Under the pieces are notes generated by a model. The model was not told the origin of the DNA. It did no database searches and saw only the letters and a program-made list of their open reading frames with translations. Of a stretch of DNA of 64,000 nt, positions 16,899 to 25,614 are shown piece by piece. Position 1 is the first letter of the stretch. Each line of letters opens with the position of its first letter. Origin of the DNA: Candidatus Villigracilis adiacens (GTDB lineage Bacteria > Chloroflexota > Anaerolineae > Anaerolineales > Villigracilaceae); assembly GCA_016703605.1 (NCBI GenBank), contig JADJBU010000022.1, positions 682,001 to 746,000 on the forward strand. Reading direction: 5' to 3'. The position numbers were made by a program, and so were the translations under genes.

Positions 16899-18059
16899 TC
16901 ACTGCGCCGCTTTGGACTCCGCATGGTAAATCATTCCCCACTCATCCCTGAGCAAATTGCCGAGGACATTCTCCGCCATGCCCTGCGCGGGGAGGACGTC
17001 GCCGTCGGGTTCGACGTAAAGCCAGGCTTTGCCCGCGCCGGAAGGGACGCCGTCCTCTTCAGTTTCGAGCGCGACAGGATTTTGTTCGGAATAGGGAACG
17101 GGCAAATCGAACGCGAGCGTGAAATTGAGTTCCGCGGCTTTTTGGATGAGTTCTCCGGCTTCGAGCGCGCGGTCTGCGAGGCTGACGGAAAGGCTTTTGA
17201 CTTCGAGCGATGCAAGCCGTTCGAGCGCGGCGGAAATATTTTTGGCGGATTTTTCATCGAGCGTGATGTGAACGGTGACAAACAGGTCTTCCGGCATGAT
17301 GGCTTCGAGCGCGCGCCATGATTCTTCGTTATCGGGCTGGAGCAGGAAGAGCAGGTGATCGAGCCCGGTCTGCAAAAGCGTTTGACGGTATTCCTTGTCC
17401 GCGAGTTTCAAGCCGTCGCTGAGCAAGCCGCAGACTTGACCGTTCTTCTCGGCGTGGGCGATGAGGTCGGGCAGGTCGTCGCGCAGGGTCGGTTCGCCGC
17501 CGGTGAAGGTGATGTGCGGAATCCCTTTCTGCCAGGCGAGGTCGAGAATGGATTGCCATTCGGCGGTGGTCAGTTCGCGGTCAACGCGCTTGACGGGGGC
17601 GTATTCGGCTTGGGTGTTTTGGGGAAGGCGATAGGTCAGGGCGCAGTCGAGGCGCAGCGGGGCGGCGAGATCGGCTGAATGGGGCGCGACCCGCTCAAAG
17701 TCCAGGTACGAGACGGGGTCTACATCCTGCGAAGCGACGAGGGTTTCGATGCGGTCGAGGAATTCGTTGTAATCTTCAAGAGCGATGGTTTTCTGCACGC
17801 GATAACGGGAGGCAATTTGTTTGGCGGCTTCGTCGGGTTCGCTGCCTTTGATGAAGTGATAGGCATACTCGGCGGCGGTTGGGTTGAGATGCAGAACCGT
17901 TGCGGCGTTGAGGATGAAGACGCCGGAGCCGTCCTTGCGCAAACGCAGGTGAACGCGATAGGGCTTTTTATCCGCCGATTCGGATTGCAGGTGATGCATC
18001 CCTTCGGGCAGGGGCGTAATTTTTGCGAAACGATCCGCAAGACGATTGAAGATTTTCAT
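16899..18059 (-). CDS. Degenerate radical SAM paralog lacking the Fe-S cysteines, with PqqD-like N-terminus
   Basis: Protein of 386 residues, start fixed by GGAGG 5 bp upstream. A PqqD-like domain (about 20-110) precedes a radical SAM barrel. GGEP (187-190) is intact, but where the sister protein has CNNDCAHC this one reads LPQNTQAEY (144-152), so the CX3CX2C cluster loop is gone. The C-terminal auxiliary-cluster cysteine is Ala (VLPAQG versus VLPCQS) and the rest of the SPASM part is cut short. It cannot bind the [4Fe-4S] cluster as a normal family member does. The frame is otherwise intact over 386 codons, arguing for a kept non-catalytic role, perhaps peptide recognition for its active neighbour. 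Confidence 0.85.
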   Translation of the reverse strand: MKIFNRLADRFAKITPLPEGMHHLQSESADKKPYRVHLRLRKDGSGVFILNAATVLHLNPTAAEYAYHFIKGSEPDEAAKQIASRYRVQKTIALEDYNEFLDRIETLVASQDVDPVSYLDFERVAPHSADLAAPLRLDCALTYRLPQNTQAEYAPVKRVDRELTTAEWQSILDLAWQKGIPHITFTGGEPTLRDDLPDLIAHAEKNGQVCGLLSDGLKLADKEYRQTLLQTGLDHLLFLLQPDNEESWRALEAIMPEDLFVTVHITLDEKSAKNISAALERLASLEVKSLSVSLADRALEAGELIQKAAELNFTLAFDLPVPYSEQNPVALETEEDGVPSGAGKAWLYVEPDGDVLPAQGMAENVLGNLLRDEWGMIYHAESKAAQ

Positions 18060-18108
18060 GATGCCTCCTTGAGACGATGGACCATTGACCGTGGACGATT
18101 GACAATCA

Positions 18109-19482
18109 TCAATGGACAACGGGCAGGTCAACAAAGTTTTCCTTACGGTACCCTTCCGCCGTGAGCGGACATCCGCCGCCGCATTCGGCAACGACGGGGC
18201 AGCCTTCGCATTTGACGGGCAGGTTCTGCCGTTCGCGCAATTGTATGGAGAGCGGATGATTCCAGATCGAGTCCCAGGAATCTTCGAGCATGTTGCCGAG
18301 CGGATGATAATACGACTGGCACGGCAGGACATTTCCATTCGATTCGATGCACATGCTGTACAGCGCGGCGGTGCAGCCTTTGACTCCCAGATTGTTGGCG
18401 GTGGGGTCGAACTCACAATACTGCGTCGGCGTGTACCAGATGAGGCGCTGCCCGCGTTGATTTGTCTTTTGCGTGGCGACATCGAGGATGGGCTGGAGTT
18501 CGCTTTCTTTGAGTCCGGTTCCAACTGTGAGCCCGCTGCCGGAGTAGATCAGCGCGTTCAGTCCGATGGTCGGCACGCCGAGGTCTGCCAGAAAATCGAG
18601 CGTGGCAGGGATGGTGTGGACGTTCGTCCGCAGCATGGTGGTATTGGTCATCACGTATAGCGGCGAACGCAGGACGTTGTTCACGCCCGCAATCGTCTGG
18701 CGGAAGGCGCCTTTGGCGCGCATCATCTCGTCGTGGATTTCAGGCACGCAGGATTCGACGGTGATCTGCACATGGTCGAGTCCGGCGTCCACCAATTGAT
18801 TGACATAATCCATGTCCATCAATCTGCGGGCGTTGGTGTTGAGTCCGGTGATCTGTCCGTTGGCTTCGGCGTGGCGGATGAGATCGGGCAGGTCGTTTCG
18901 CAGGGTCGCTTCGCCGCCGGTGAAGACGATGTGCGGCACGCCCAAATCCCAGAGTTGGTCAATGATCTTGAACCATTGTTCGGTGGTCAGTTCGGGGAAG
19001 TTTCGTTCGCGGGCGTTGTAGCAGTGGGCGCAGTCGTTGTTACAGCGGTAGGTGATAGCCAAATCCATGCGGTAGGGCGCGGACGGGCGGGCGCTGAACG
19101 GCATGTTCATTTCGAGTTCGAGTTCGTGAATGGGGCAGGCGCCGTCGGGGCGGATAAGTTCGTCGAGTTGAAAGAGGAAAGAAGAAAGATCAGACTCGGC
19201 TTGCTTTCGTGAGACCGAGTATCGCGCACGTACCGCTTGTATTCTTTCCTCTTTCGTCTTGCCTTCAAGGATCAACCACGCCATGAAAGCCGCCGTCGGG
19301 TTCAGGTGCATCACGCTGTTGGCGTTGACGATCAATGTCCCATCGCCGCCCGGGTCAATGCGCAGGTGGATGCGGGATTTTTCAAGTCCGTTTTGGCGGG
19401 TGTAGTGGTGCAGACCAGACGATGGACCACTGACCGCAGACGATGGTTTGAAAATAGCGTTAAAGGTATCGAGAAGAGCCAT
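18109..19482 (-). CDS. PqqD-fused radical SAM/SPASM maturase
   Basis: Protein of 457 residues: a PqqD-like precursor-binding domain (about 22-110), then a radical SAM core with Cys147, Cys151 and Cys154 (CNNDCAHC) and GGEA (189-192), then a SPASM domain rich in cysteines (GCTAALYSMC, LPCQS, CEGC, CGGGC). SPASM enzymes modify ribosomally made peptides or proteins, often at thioether or C-C bonds. Directly upstream is a membrane protein with a Cys-Ala repeat tail, a plausible substrate. Downstream by 49 bp is a paralog without cluster ligands. No obvious ribosome binding site precedes the ATG; a heptamer array occupies that place. Confidence 0.92.
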   Translation of the reverse strand: MALLDTFNAIFKPSSAVSGPSSGLHHYTRQNGLEKSRIHLRIDPGGDGTLIVNANSVMHLNPTAAFMAWLILEGKTKEERIQAVRARYSVSRKQAESDLSSFLFQLDELIRPDGACPIHELELEMNMPFSARPSAPYRMDLAITYRCNNDCAHCYNARERNFPELTTEQWFKIIDQLWDLGVPHIVFTGGEATLRNDLPDLIRHAEANGQITGLNTNARRLMDMDYVNQLVDAGLDHVQITVESCVPEIHDEMMRAKGAFRQTIAGVNNVLRSPLYVMTNTTMLRTNVHTIPATLDFLADLGVPTIGLNALIYSGSGLTVGTGLKESELQPILDVATQKTNQRGQRLIWYTPTQYCEFDPTANNLGVKGCTAALYSMCIESNGNVLPCQSYYHPLGNMLEDSWDSIWNHPLSIQLRERQNLPVKCEGCPVVAECGGGCPLTAEGYRKENFVDLPVVH

Positions 19483-19485
19483 AGT

Positions 19486-19513
19486 TAATCACCAATCACC
19501 AATTACCAATCAC
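19486..19513. repeat. Heptamer array (CAATCAC/CAATTAC)
   Basis: Four near-identical heptamers (TAATCAC, CAATCAC, CAATTAC, CAATCAC) fill the gap between the Cys-tail protein and the radical SAM gene. Confidence 0.85.
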
Positions 19514-21216
19514 TACCTTCCCCCACCCGCACAGGCGCAGGCGCAACCGGCGCAGGCGCAGGCACAGGCGCAGGAACGTCCGCCGCTGGAGCCGCCGCCG
19601 GAGCGACCGCTTCCGCTGTTCTTGGGGGGCGGAGGCGGCGGGTTGGTGATATTGGCTATGCCGCCGGTGAATTCGTTGATGTTGCCGACGACCCCGCCCG
19701 CAAAGCCCTGCACGCCGGTGACGATGGCGGCGGCAAAGTCCGCACCGGGGAGGGATGCGCCGCCCGAAGAGCCGGAACCGGATGCGGGGCGTCCCAAGCC
19801 TGATGGAGCGGGACCCGCTGTCGGGAAGGAGGAAGCGGGGCGATGAGTCGGGTCGTAGCGTCCCCACCAGGTCGGGGCGATAATCGGTCCCTGAAAGACG
19901 CGGCGGGTGTGGTCGTCGTAATCCTTGTCGAGCATGGTCCACTCGAGGGCTTCGTCGAATTTCCGGCTTTTCACTTCGGGCGTGCCTGCGGCTTCGATCT
20001 GTTTCCAGGCTTTTTCCATGATGGCTTTGTAGTAGGCGACCGTCTCGCGGCGGCTGAAACCGCGCATCTTGTCGGAGACGCCCCTGACGAGTTTGATGAC
20101 TGTATCGCGCAATTCACCCTGGCGCAAATTGGCGAGGGATTGCCTGAACGCCTTGAGAAAATCCGTTTCGTATTGATGCAGTCCTTCGGGCGCGGGGGAG
20201 GCGATGTCGAGTTCGAGAGGGCTGCGGGTTTTGACGGATGCCGCGCCTTTTTTAATAATCCCAAACAGGATCATCGTCAGAATTTTATCGAGCGGCTGTT
20301 CCATGAGGATGGCGGCTTCGACAGCGGTCAGACCGCGCTTGATGCCGTGTCCTTCGATGGAAATCTTCGGCGGGAGGTATTGCAGTTTGCGGCGTTTTGC
20401 GGCGCGGGTTGCCTGGGCGGCAAGAAATGGGAAAACGACAAAGAGCGAAGCAAAACATCCGCCCACGAACAAAAGCGTCATCATGTCGTCGCTGATCAAC
20501 GGTTCGGGCGGCGGCGTGTAAATGGACTCTGCGGGGACGTATGTACGCGGAAAGGATGCGCCGAAATCATAAAACCGGGAGGCGTCTCCGTTGGGCGAAT
20601 ACCAGGTATAGGTAATGCGCCCGTTAGCGTCGAAACCGGTCTGCGGCTCGGCGGGGAATCCCTCCGGCGAATTGTGCCAGCGCGGTTCTTCGGGATTCAT
20701 ATTCGGCGGCAGGTGGAAGGTCATGGTGAAATCGGTCGTGCCGCTGACGAACTCCGAGCCGAACCAGGTCGGGGCGAAGGATGCGCTGGTGTAGGTTTCA
20801 TCGTCCCAATCGGGATACAAAACATTTTCGATGCCGGGGATGAAGACATGCACGGTTCCACTCGCGCCCGCGGGGATGGTCCTGCCCCCCATCACGATGG
20901 CGAAGCCGGAGCCGTTTCCCATGTAATCGTCCCACGAAACGGAAACAGGCGTCCCATCCACATCCGCGCGGACGTTATTTAGGTCGAACGTCGAGTTGAC
21001 CGTGCCGACATCCACAAAGTCAATGGGATGCGAGCCGGGCAGGTTCGTAAAGGTCCAGGTGTAATCGAGGTCCAGCGTGCCGTCTTCGTTCCAATAGACA
21101 TGCACTGTTTCCTTATTGACTTCAAAGAGATACGGCAAATCCTGCGCAAAGGCAGTTGTCACAACTCCCGCCAGTAAAATCAAAATGAACGTAAATTTTA
21201 ACCATCCATTTTTCAT
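19513..21216 (-). CDS. Exported DUF2207-like membrane protein with Cys-Ala repeat tail
   Basis: Protein of 567 residues, start set by GGAG 6 bp upstream of MKNGW. A signal peptide ends TAFA/QDLPY; an extracytoplasmic beta-rich domain (about 24-235) is followed by a transmembrane helix (about 245-265), a basic stop-transfer (RAAKRRK), a cytoplasmic helical domain and a Gly/Ser/Pro-rich linker. The last 20 residues are Ser then (CA)4-G-(CA)3-GGGR, giving seven cysteines alternating with alanine. DUF2207-like proteins usually end in Gly-rich tails, so the cysteines are unusual. The tail faces the cytosol, where the next two gene products, radical SAM/PqqD proteins, could modify it. Native role unknown. 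Confidence 0.75.
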   Translation of the reverse strand: MKNGWLKFTFILILLAGVVTTAFAQDLPYLFEVNKETVHVYWNEDGTLDLDYTWTFTNLPGSHPIDFVDVGTVNSTFDLNNVRADVDGTPVSVSWDDYMGNGSGFAIVMGGRTIPAGASGTVHVFIPGIENVLYPDWDDETYTSASFAPTWFGSEFVSGTTDFTMTFHLPPNMNPEEPRWHNSPEGFPAEPQTGFDANGRITYTWYSPNGDASRFYDFGASFPRTYVPAESIYTPPPEPLISDDMMTLLFVGGCFASLFVVFPFLAAQATRAAKRRKLQYLPPKISIEGHGIKRGLTAVEAAILMEQPLDKILTMILFGIIKKGAASVKTRSPLELDIASPAPEGLHQYETDFLKAFRQSLANLRQGELRDTVIKLVRGVSDKMRGFSRRETVAYYKAIMEKAWKQIEAAGTPEVKSRKFDEALEWTMLDKDYDDHTRRVFQGPIIAPTWWGRYDPTHRPASSFPTAGPAPSGLGRPASGSGSSGGASLPGADFAAAIVTGVQGFAGGVVGNINEFTGGIANITNPPPPPPKNSGSGRSGGGSSGGRSCACACACAGCACACAGGGR

Positions 21217-21261
21217 GTAATTCTCCAATCGTCAATCAAAAATCGACAATCGTAAATCGCC

Positions 21262-21663
21262 TTACCACTTCGGCTCTTCGGTCAACTGATACGTCGTTCC
21301 GCAAAACGGACATTCCACCGTCGGCGCGCCCGCGATCATTTTGATATTCTCCGCCTTCAACGCCCCGCCGCAGGACTGGCATTTCATCTGCTCGATCTTC
21401 GTCTCGCCGGGCAGGTCCACCTTCATCGTCACCTGCTGGATCACCTCGGTCTTCGATCCGCGCATCGCCAGGTAGATCATCCCCGCCCCGCCCGCGAGAA
21501 AGATGACGCCGACAAAGCCGAAGCCGAGACCAAAGCCCAACCAACTGGAGTCGCCCCGGGCGGAGGTCGAACCGATCACGTTCAAAACTCCGTAGCCGAA
21601 TAGACACAATCCGACCAAAAATAAAATCCCCGCGCCGATGTAAAGAAGGGTTTTGTTCGCCAT
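21262..21663 (-). CDS. Membrane protein with C-terminal zinc ribbon
   Basis: Protein of 133 residues with two hydrophobic segments (about 4-24 and 39-64) and a C-terminal zinc ribbon with two CxxC pairs (CQSCGG and CPFCGT). The start MANKTLLYIG has GGAG 8 bp upstream. It is the first gene of the minus-strand run leading to the Cys-tail protein and radical SAM pair (45 bp gap), so it may be part of that unit, for example as a metal- or partner-binding membrane component. Diverges from the mutase gene. Confidence 0.7.
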   Translation of the reverse strand: MANKTLLYIGAGILFLVGLCLFGYGVLNVIGSTSARGDSSWLGFGLGFGFVGVIFLAGGAGMIYLAMRGSKTEVIQQVTMKVDLPGETKIEQMKCQSCGGALKAENIKMIAGAPTVECPFCGTTYQLTEEPKW

Positions 21664-21844
21664 AAAAATCTCCTGATAACGATACGCCGAGTTTAGCATT
21701 TTCGCGCGGGAGGCGCAATTGGAATTCAATTCAATTCGCACTGTTTTGGTATGAATTACACTGACCAAAAGGTTATTTTCGTCCCATGCGGCTGTCGTAT
21801 GGTTGGCGTTACAATTGAAACCATCAAAGCATTGAGGTGAACCG

Positions 21845-23260
21845 ATGACGAACAACCGCTACCAGACATGGCAGGAAACCACGCTCCAAAAATCGTTGGA
21901 TAAATTCAAGGAGCGGAAGGAAAACTTCGCAACCAGTTCGGGGATCGAAGTGCCGCGCCTCGCGACTCCGCCTGAGCCTGATTCGGCTTACGAAAAGGCT
22001 TTGGGCTACCCGGGAGAGTTTCCCTTCACCCGCGGCGTCCAGCCGACAATGTATCGCTCACGTTTCTGGACGATGCGCCAGTATGCGGGCTTTTCCACAG
22101 CGGAAGAATCGAACAAGCGTTATCGTTATCTGCTCGAACAAGGTCAAACGGGATTGAGCGTCGCGTTCGACCTGCCAACTCAAATCGGTTACGATGCGGA
22201 CGATCCCATCGCGCAGGGAGAGGTCGGCAAGGTCGGCGTGTCCATTTCGTCCATCAAGGACATGGAGCAGTTGTTCGACCAGATCCCGCTCGATAAAGTT
22301 TCCACTTCGATGACGATCAACGCGCCCGCGGGCGTGCTGCTGGCGATGTATATCGCCGTCGCCAAACGCCAGGGCGCGGACATGCACCAGTTGCGCGGCA
22401 CGATCCAGAACGACATTCTCAAGGAATATGTGGCGCGCGGCACGTACATCTTCCCGCCCGCGCCATCCATGCGGCTCATCACCGACATCTTTTCATTTTG
22501 CGCAAAGGAAGTTCCGTATTGGAACACGATCTCGATTTCGGGTTATCACATCCGCGAAGCCGGTTCGACCGCTGTGCAGGAAGTAGCCTTCACCCTCGCG
22601 AACGGAATCGCGTACGTGGAAGCGGCGCTCAAAGTCGGACTGAACGTGGACGATTTCGCGGGTCAGCTTTCGTTCTTCTTCAACGCGCACAACAACCTGC
22701 TCGAAGAAGTTGCCAAGTTCCGCGCCGCTCGCCGCATGTGGGCACGCATCATGCGTGAACGTTTCAAGGCGCAGAAGCCGTCTTCATGGCAGTTGCGCTT
22801 CCATACTCAGACGGCTGGCTCGACTCTCACCGCTCAACAGCCGGAGAATAACGTGGTGCGTGTGACTCTCCAGGCTCTCTCCGCCGTTCTCGGCGGGACT
22901 CAATCTCTACATACCAATTCAATGGATGAAGCGTTATGGCTGCCCACTGAAAAGTCCGTGCGGGTGGCGCTGCGGACCCAGCAGATCATCGCCCACGAAT
23001 CCGGCGTGGCGGACTCGATCGACCCGTTGGCGGGTTCGTATCTGATTGAACATCTGACCGATGAAATTGAAAAAGGCGCGCAAGCCTACATCGCTCAAAT
23101 CGACAAAATGGGCGGCGCGATGCAGTCCATCGAACGCGGATTTATGCAGAACGAAATTCAGAACGCGGCGTACGCGGCGCAACAAGCCATCGAGAAGAAA
23201 GAACAAGTTATCGTAGGCGTCAATCACGTTGGAACGTTTGAAGGTGGACACGTCCATTGA
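21845..23260 (+). CDS. Methylmalonyl-CoA mutase large subunit, 3' end disrupted
   Basis: 471 residues are readable. It matches the TIM-barrel substrate-binding half of acyl-CoA mutases: TMYRSRFWTMRQYAGF, GLSVAFDLPTQIGYD, RGTIQND, SISGYH and HTNSMDEALWLPTE. The Tyr in TMYR is that of methylmalonyl-CoA mutase, whereas 2-hydroxyisobutyryl-CoA mutases have Ile. It interconverts methylmalonyl- and succinyl-CoA with a separate B12-binding subunit, which is not nearby. After VIVGVN the frame breaks; remnants of the C-terminus continue in other frames. GAGGTG lies upstream of the ATG. The real product is probably about 550 residues. Confidence 0.9.
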   Translation: MTNNRYQTWQETTLQKSLDKFKERKENFATSSGIEVPRLATPPEPDSAYEKALGYPGEFPFTRGVQPTMYRSRFWTMRQYAGFSTAEESNKRYRYLLEQGQTGLSVAFDLPTQIGYDADDPIAQGEVGKVGVSISSIKDMEQLFDQIPLDKVSTSMTINAPAGVLLAMYIAVAKRQGADMHQLRGTIQNDILKEYVARGTYIFPPAPSMRLITDIFSFCAKEVPYWNTISISGYHIREAGSTAVQEVAFTLANGIAYVEAALKVGLNVDDFAGQLSFFFNAHNNLLEEVAKFRAARRMWARIMRERFKAQKPSSWQLRFHTQTAGSTLTAQQPENNVVRVTLQALSAVLGGTQSLHTNSMDEALWLPTEKSVRVALRTQQIIAHESGVADSIDPLAGSYLIEHLTDEIEKGAQAYIAQIDKMGGAMQSIERGFMQNEIQNAAYAAQQAIEKKEQVIVGVNHVGTFEGGHVH

Positions 23261-23990
23261 GTTGGGACAGTGCGAGGAGTTGAGGAAGTTGCGCGAGGCC
23301 GGGGGGGGGGGGAGGCGAGCAGGGGGGGGGGGGGGCGGGCCGGGGGGGGCCGGGAAGAGACGGAGAACTGGCGCCGCCCCGTGCAAAGAAGAAAGACAGA
23401 CCTGGCGAGATTTGAAAGGCTCTCGGGCGAGTAGTGGCGGGAGGGGTTTTAGACCCTGTCATTCAAGTGGGACAACGGGCTAGAGGAATTAAAGCCAAAC
23501 GCATGCGCGGAATGTTGCAGCGAGCGCGGGCTTGGAGCATCAGGAACCAGTGACGCGAGTAGGGCGGACGGGCAAATTACACGGTTTGTCTGGAAATGCC
23601 AAGGATGTGGATTCACCCAAGGCCCGCGCAAAGCCCCGAGGGAGAACCTGATGCCGCTCTTCATTATGACCGCCCCAGCCCCTAGGCGGTTGTTAAAAGA
23701 AATGAAGCCAAGATGAGGGGGCACCCAGAAACACCCAAAAAAACTTGCCCGAAAAAGACCATGAAAAAAACGCGCGCGGAAAACATTGGCGGTTGAAAAG
23801 AAATTGTCGCCACGGGCAAGCGGGGCGGAAAACGACAAAAACTGGGAAGACCCCCAGAAAACCCCCCCCCCAAACCCCGGGCAGACCAAAAAGAAAAATG
23901 TGGAAATGACATGACCCTCGGTGAAATTTGTAATACGTGCCAGGCGTTGTGGGGCGAGTATGTGGCGGGGGGTTTGTGTGGCGGGGTCTT
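23261..23990 (+). pseudogene. Scrambled continuation of the mutase gene (probable low-quality sequence)
   Basis: Pieces of the expected mutase C-terminus can be read in three frames: RLKVDTSIE...LRKLRE (from 23231), ENLMPLF (23642-23662) and TLGEIC...WGEYV (23914-23970). Between them are long G and C runs (for example 23301-23312, 23322-23335 and 23863-23871) and sequence that codes for nothing recognisable; total length is about 500 bp more than the intact tail would need. This fits errors or mis-assembly better than biological decay. Confidence 0.7.
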
Positions 23991-24026
23991 CCCTTCCTTC
24001 CCCACCCAAATTGGCTTTACCCAAGC

Positions 24027-24058
24027 GACAGTCACCTGCGAGGCGACTGTCACTTTTT
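24027..24058 (+). terminator. Rho-independent terminator after the mutase gene
   Basis: Arms GACAGTCACCT and AGGCGACTGTC (one mismatch) around a 3-nt loop, followed by ACTTTTTA. The GACAGTC/GACTGTC arms recur at 24653-24678 and 60638-60699. Confidence 0.75.
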
Positions 24059-24195
24059 ATATTCACACAACTCCGCCAGCCTCCCCACCAGGCTGGCAAA
24101 CCGGGAGCCAGGTCCACGCGCAGGGGTGATGGTCCGCAAAAGCGGTCAGGTTTAGGGAATAAAGGAATTTTCCCACTCTCCCAGCCCTCCCCGGC

Positions 24196-24475
24196 AAAAA
24201 TGACCCGTCATTTTTAAAACATATACTGACATTTTCCCAAACATGTACTGACGTCTTTTAAAAGATATCGGTACATGTTTTTAATTTGAACCTGACAAGT
24301 TTTCCAGAATCAACTGTCTATACACAAAAAAACTTCTAAATGTCTTTGCAAACACTTCTAACAGTTTTCCCAAAGACTTCTAAATGTTTTTTAAAAACAT
24401 TTAGAAGTCTTTTAAAACCTCTCTAGACTCGTTTTAAATCCTCTCTAGAGAGGTTTGCAATCCTTCCTTGAGAGG
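24196..24475. repeat. Cluster of palindromes in an AT-rich spacer
   Basis: No gene is seen here. Successive inverted repeats are present: AAAAATGAC/GTCATTTTT (24196-24215); AAACATGTAC...GTACATGTTT (24239-24280) enclosing CTTTTAAAAG; a perfect 20-bp-arm hairpin at 24372-24412 built on GACTTCTAAATG; and CCTCTCTAGAGAGG-type repeats near 24417-24475. The stretch lies between convergent genes. Confidence 0.75.
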
Positions 24476-24533
24476 TTTTTCTGCCCCCTCCGCCTACGGC
24501 AGACGGCGTGTGCAAGCAAAACATGTCAGGCAC

Positions 24534-24592
24534 GGAGTCGAAAGCGGCGCTGTGGTGGCGCCGTTGGCGCCACGACATCTCCCGACTTTCGA
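24534..24592. repeat. Dispersed GGAGT...CATCTCCCGAC repeat, copy A
   Basis: A 59-bp element beginning GGAGTCGAAAGCGGCGC, with a hairpin (GTGGCGCC, GTT, GGCGCCAC) and ending CATCTCCCGACTTTCGA. Two more copies occur at 38070-38127 and 38222-38280. Confidence 0.85.
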
Positions 24593-24652
24593 GCAAAATC
24601 GGGAGATTTTGCAGTCCAAACTGACAACCTTTGCTTGCACACAATAAAAATG

Positions 24653-24678
24653 GACAGTCTCTTTTGCAAGTGACTGTC
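24653..24678 (-). terminator. Terminator after the NTF2-like gene
   Basis: GACAGTC and GACTGTC arms with a 12-nt loop; on the minus strand the second arm is followed by CATTTTTATT, 12 bp past the stop codon of the NTF2-like gene. Confidence 0.65.
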
Positions 24679-24690
24679 TATTTTAAAGGT

Positions 24691-25164
24691 TCACGCCTTG
24701 CGGACTGGCGGCTTTTGTTTTACCTTGAACAACCCCACAAAAAGCGCATACCCGAACAACGCTCCAAACCCGATCTGGCGCATTACGCCCAGCAGGTCGG
24801 TGGTCTGCCATTCCTGCATCACTTTGCCGTTCTCGATCTTTCGAATAAAGATGCCGTGAATTTCCAGGTTCTTTTTATTGGCAGGCGCGCCCATAAAACT
24901 GCCCGTGTTCACCGCGGTCGAAACAAAGCGAATGGAAACATATTGTCCCTCCGCCACGATGTTCGGAAACTTCATATCCAAGCCGGCGAAAGCGGCTTTC
25001 ATATCCTGCATAAAACCAATGTATTCGTTCTTGTTGAAGTGAAAGCCATCGCCTGTATAGGTGAAGCCATCATCCAACAACGCGCCCAACTCATTCCACT
25101 TGCCGTTCAAAATGGCGCGCGAAACACTTAATGCAATCCCTTTATTCTCTTCGAGGGTGGACAT
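24691..25164 (-). CDS. NTF2/SnoaL-like protein with C-terminal membrane segment
   Basis: Protein of 157 residues starting MSTLEEN, with GGAG 5-8 bp upstream. The first 120 residues fit the cone-shaped NTF2/SnoaL fold (ester-cyclase-like): the early VSRAILNGKWNELGALLDDGF helix region, then FNKNEYIGFM and strands ending GKVMQEWQTTD. A hydrophobic stretch (about 131-148) and a basic tail follow, unusual for the family. Diverges from an HxlR regulator gene 119 bp away, which may control it. Substrate, if any, unknown. Confidence 0.75.
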   Translation of the reverse strand: MSTLEENKGIALSVSRAILNGKWNELGALLDDGFTYTGDGFHFNKNEYIGFMQDMKAAFAGLDMKFPNIVAEGQYVSIRFVSTAVNTGSFMGAPANKKNLEIHGIFIRKIENGKVMQEWQTTDLLGVMRQIGFGALFGYALFVGLFKVKQKPPVRKA

Positions 25165-25283
25165 AATTTCTCCTTTGAACTCCATGATTAACTTGCTTAT
25201 CGTCGGGGCGCATTATATAATCACGACAGCAAAGAAGGAAGTACGCACTTTTTTGTGTCATAGTACCCAAAAGGATACCGACC

Positions 25284-25595
25284 ATGGATCAAACCTATTT
25301 CTGCCCGGTCACTGCCACCGTCTCCATCATCGGCGGCAAGTGGAAACCCATCATTTTATGGATCTTGTTTCAAGACAAAAAACGCTTTAGCGAATTGAAG
25401 CGATTCATCCCCGGCATCACCCAAAAGATGCTCACCCAACAACTGCGCGAACTGGAACAGGATGGCATTATTCATCGTGAGGTCTATCCGGTTGTGCCGC
25501 CGCAGGTGGAATATTCATTAACTCCCAAAGGCAACACGCTTGCCCCCATTCTGAAAGCGATGGAAAAATGGGGCGATGCCCATATGAAAAAGTAA
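25284..25595 (+). CDS. HxlR family transcriptional regulator
   Basis: Protein of 103 residues with the HxlR winged-helix signature: the N-terminal CPV...IIGGKWKPIILWIL, then FSELKRFIPGITQKMLTQQLRELEQDGI and a wing VEYSLTPKG. Cys8 in the conserved CPVT position could sense redox or electrophiles as in related proteins. It acts as a DNA-binding dimer and is divergently placed to the NTF2-like gene, the usual arrangement for a regulator and its target. Confidence 0.92.
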   Translation: MDQTYFCPVTATVSIIGGKWKPIILWILFQDKKRFSELKRFIPGITQKMLTQQLRELEQDGIIHREVYPVVPPQVEYSLTPKGNTLAPILKAMEKWGDAHMKK

Positions 25596-25614
25596 TTTCC
25601 TGTAAAATCACACC

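Noticed and set aside
23299..23350. Natural G-quadruplex or poly-G regulatory element
   Set aside because: Embedded in scrambled coding sequence with other homopolymers; error is the simpler reading.
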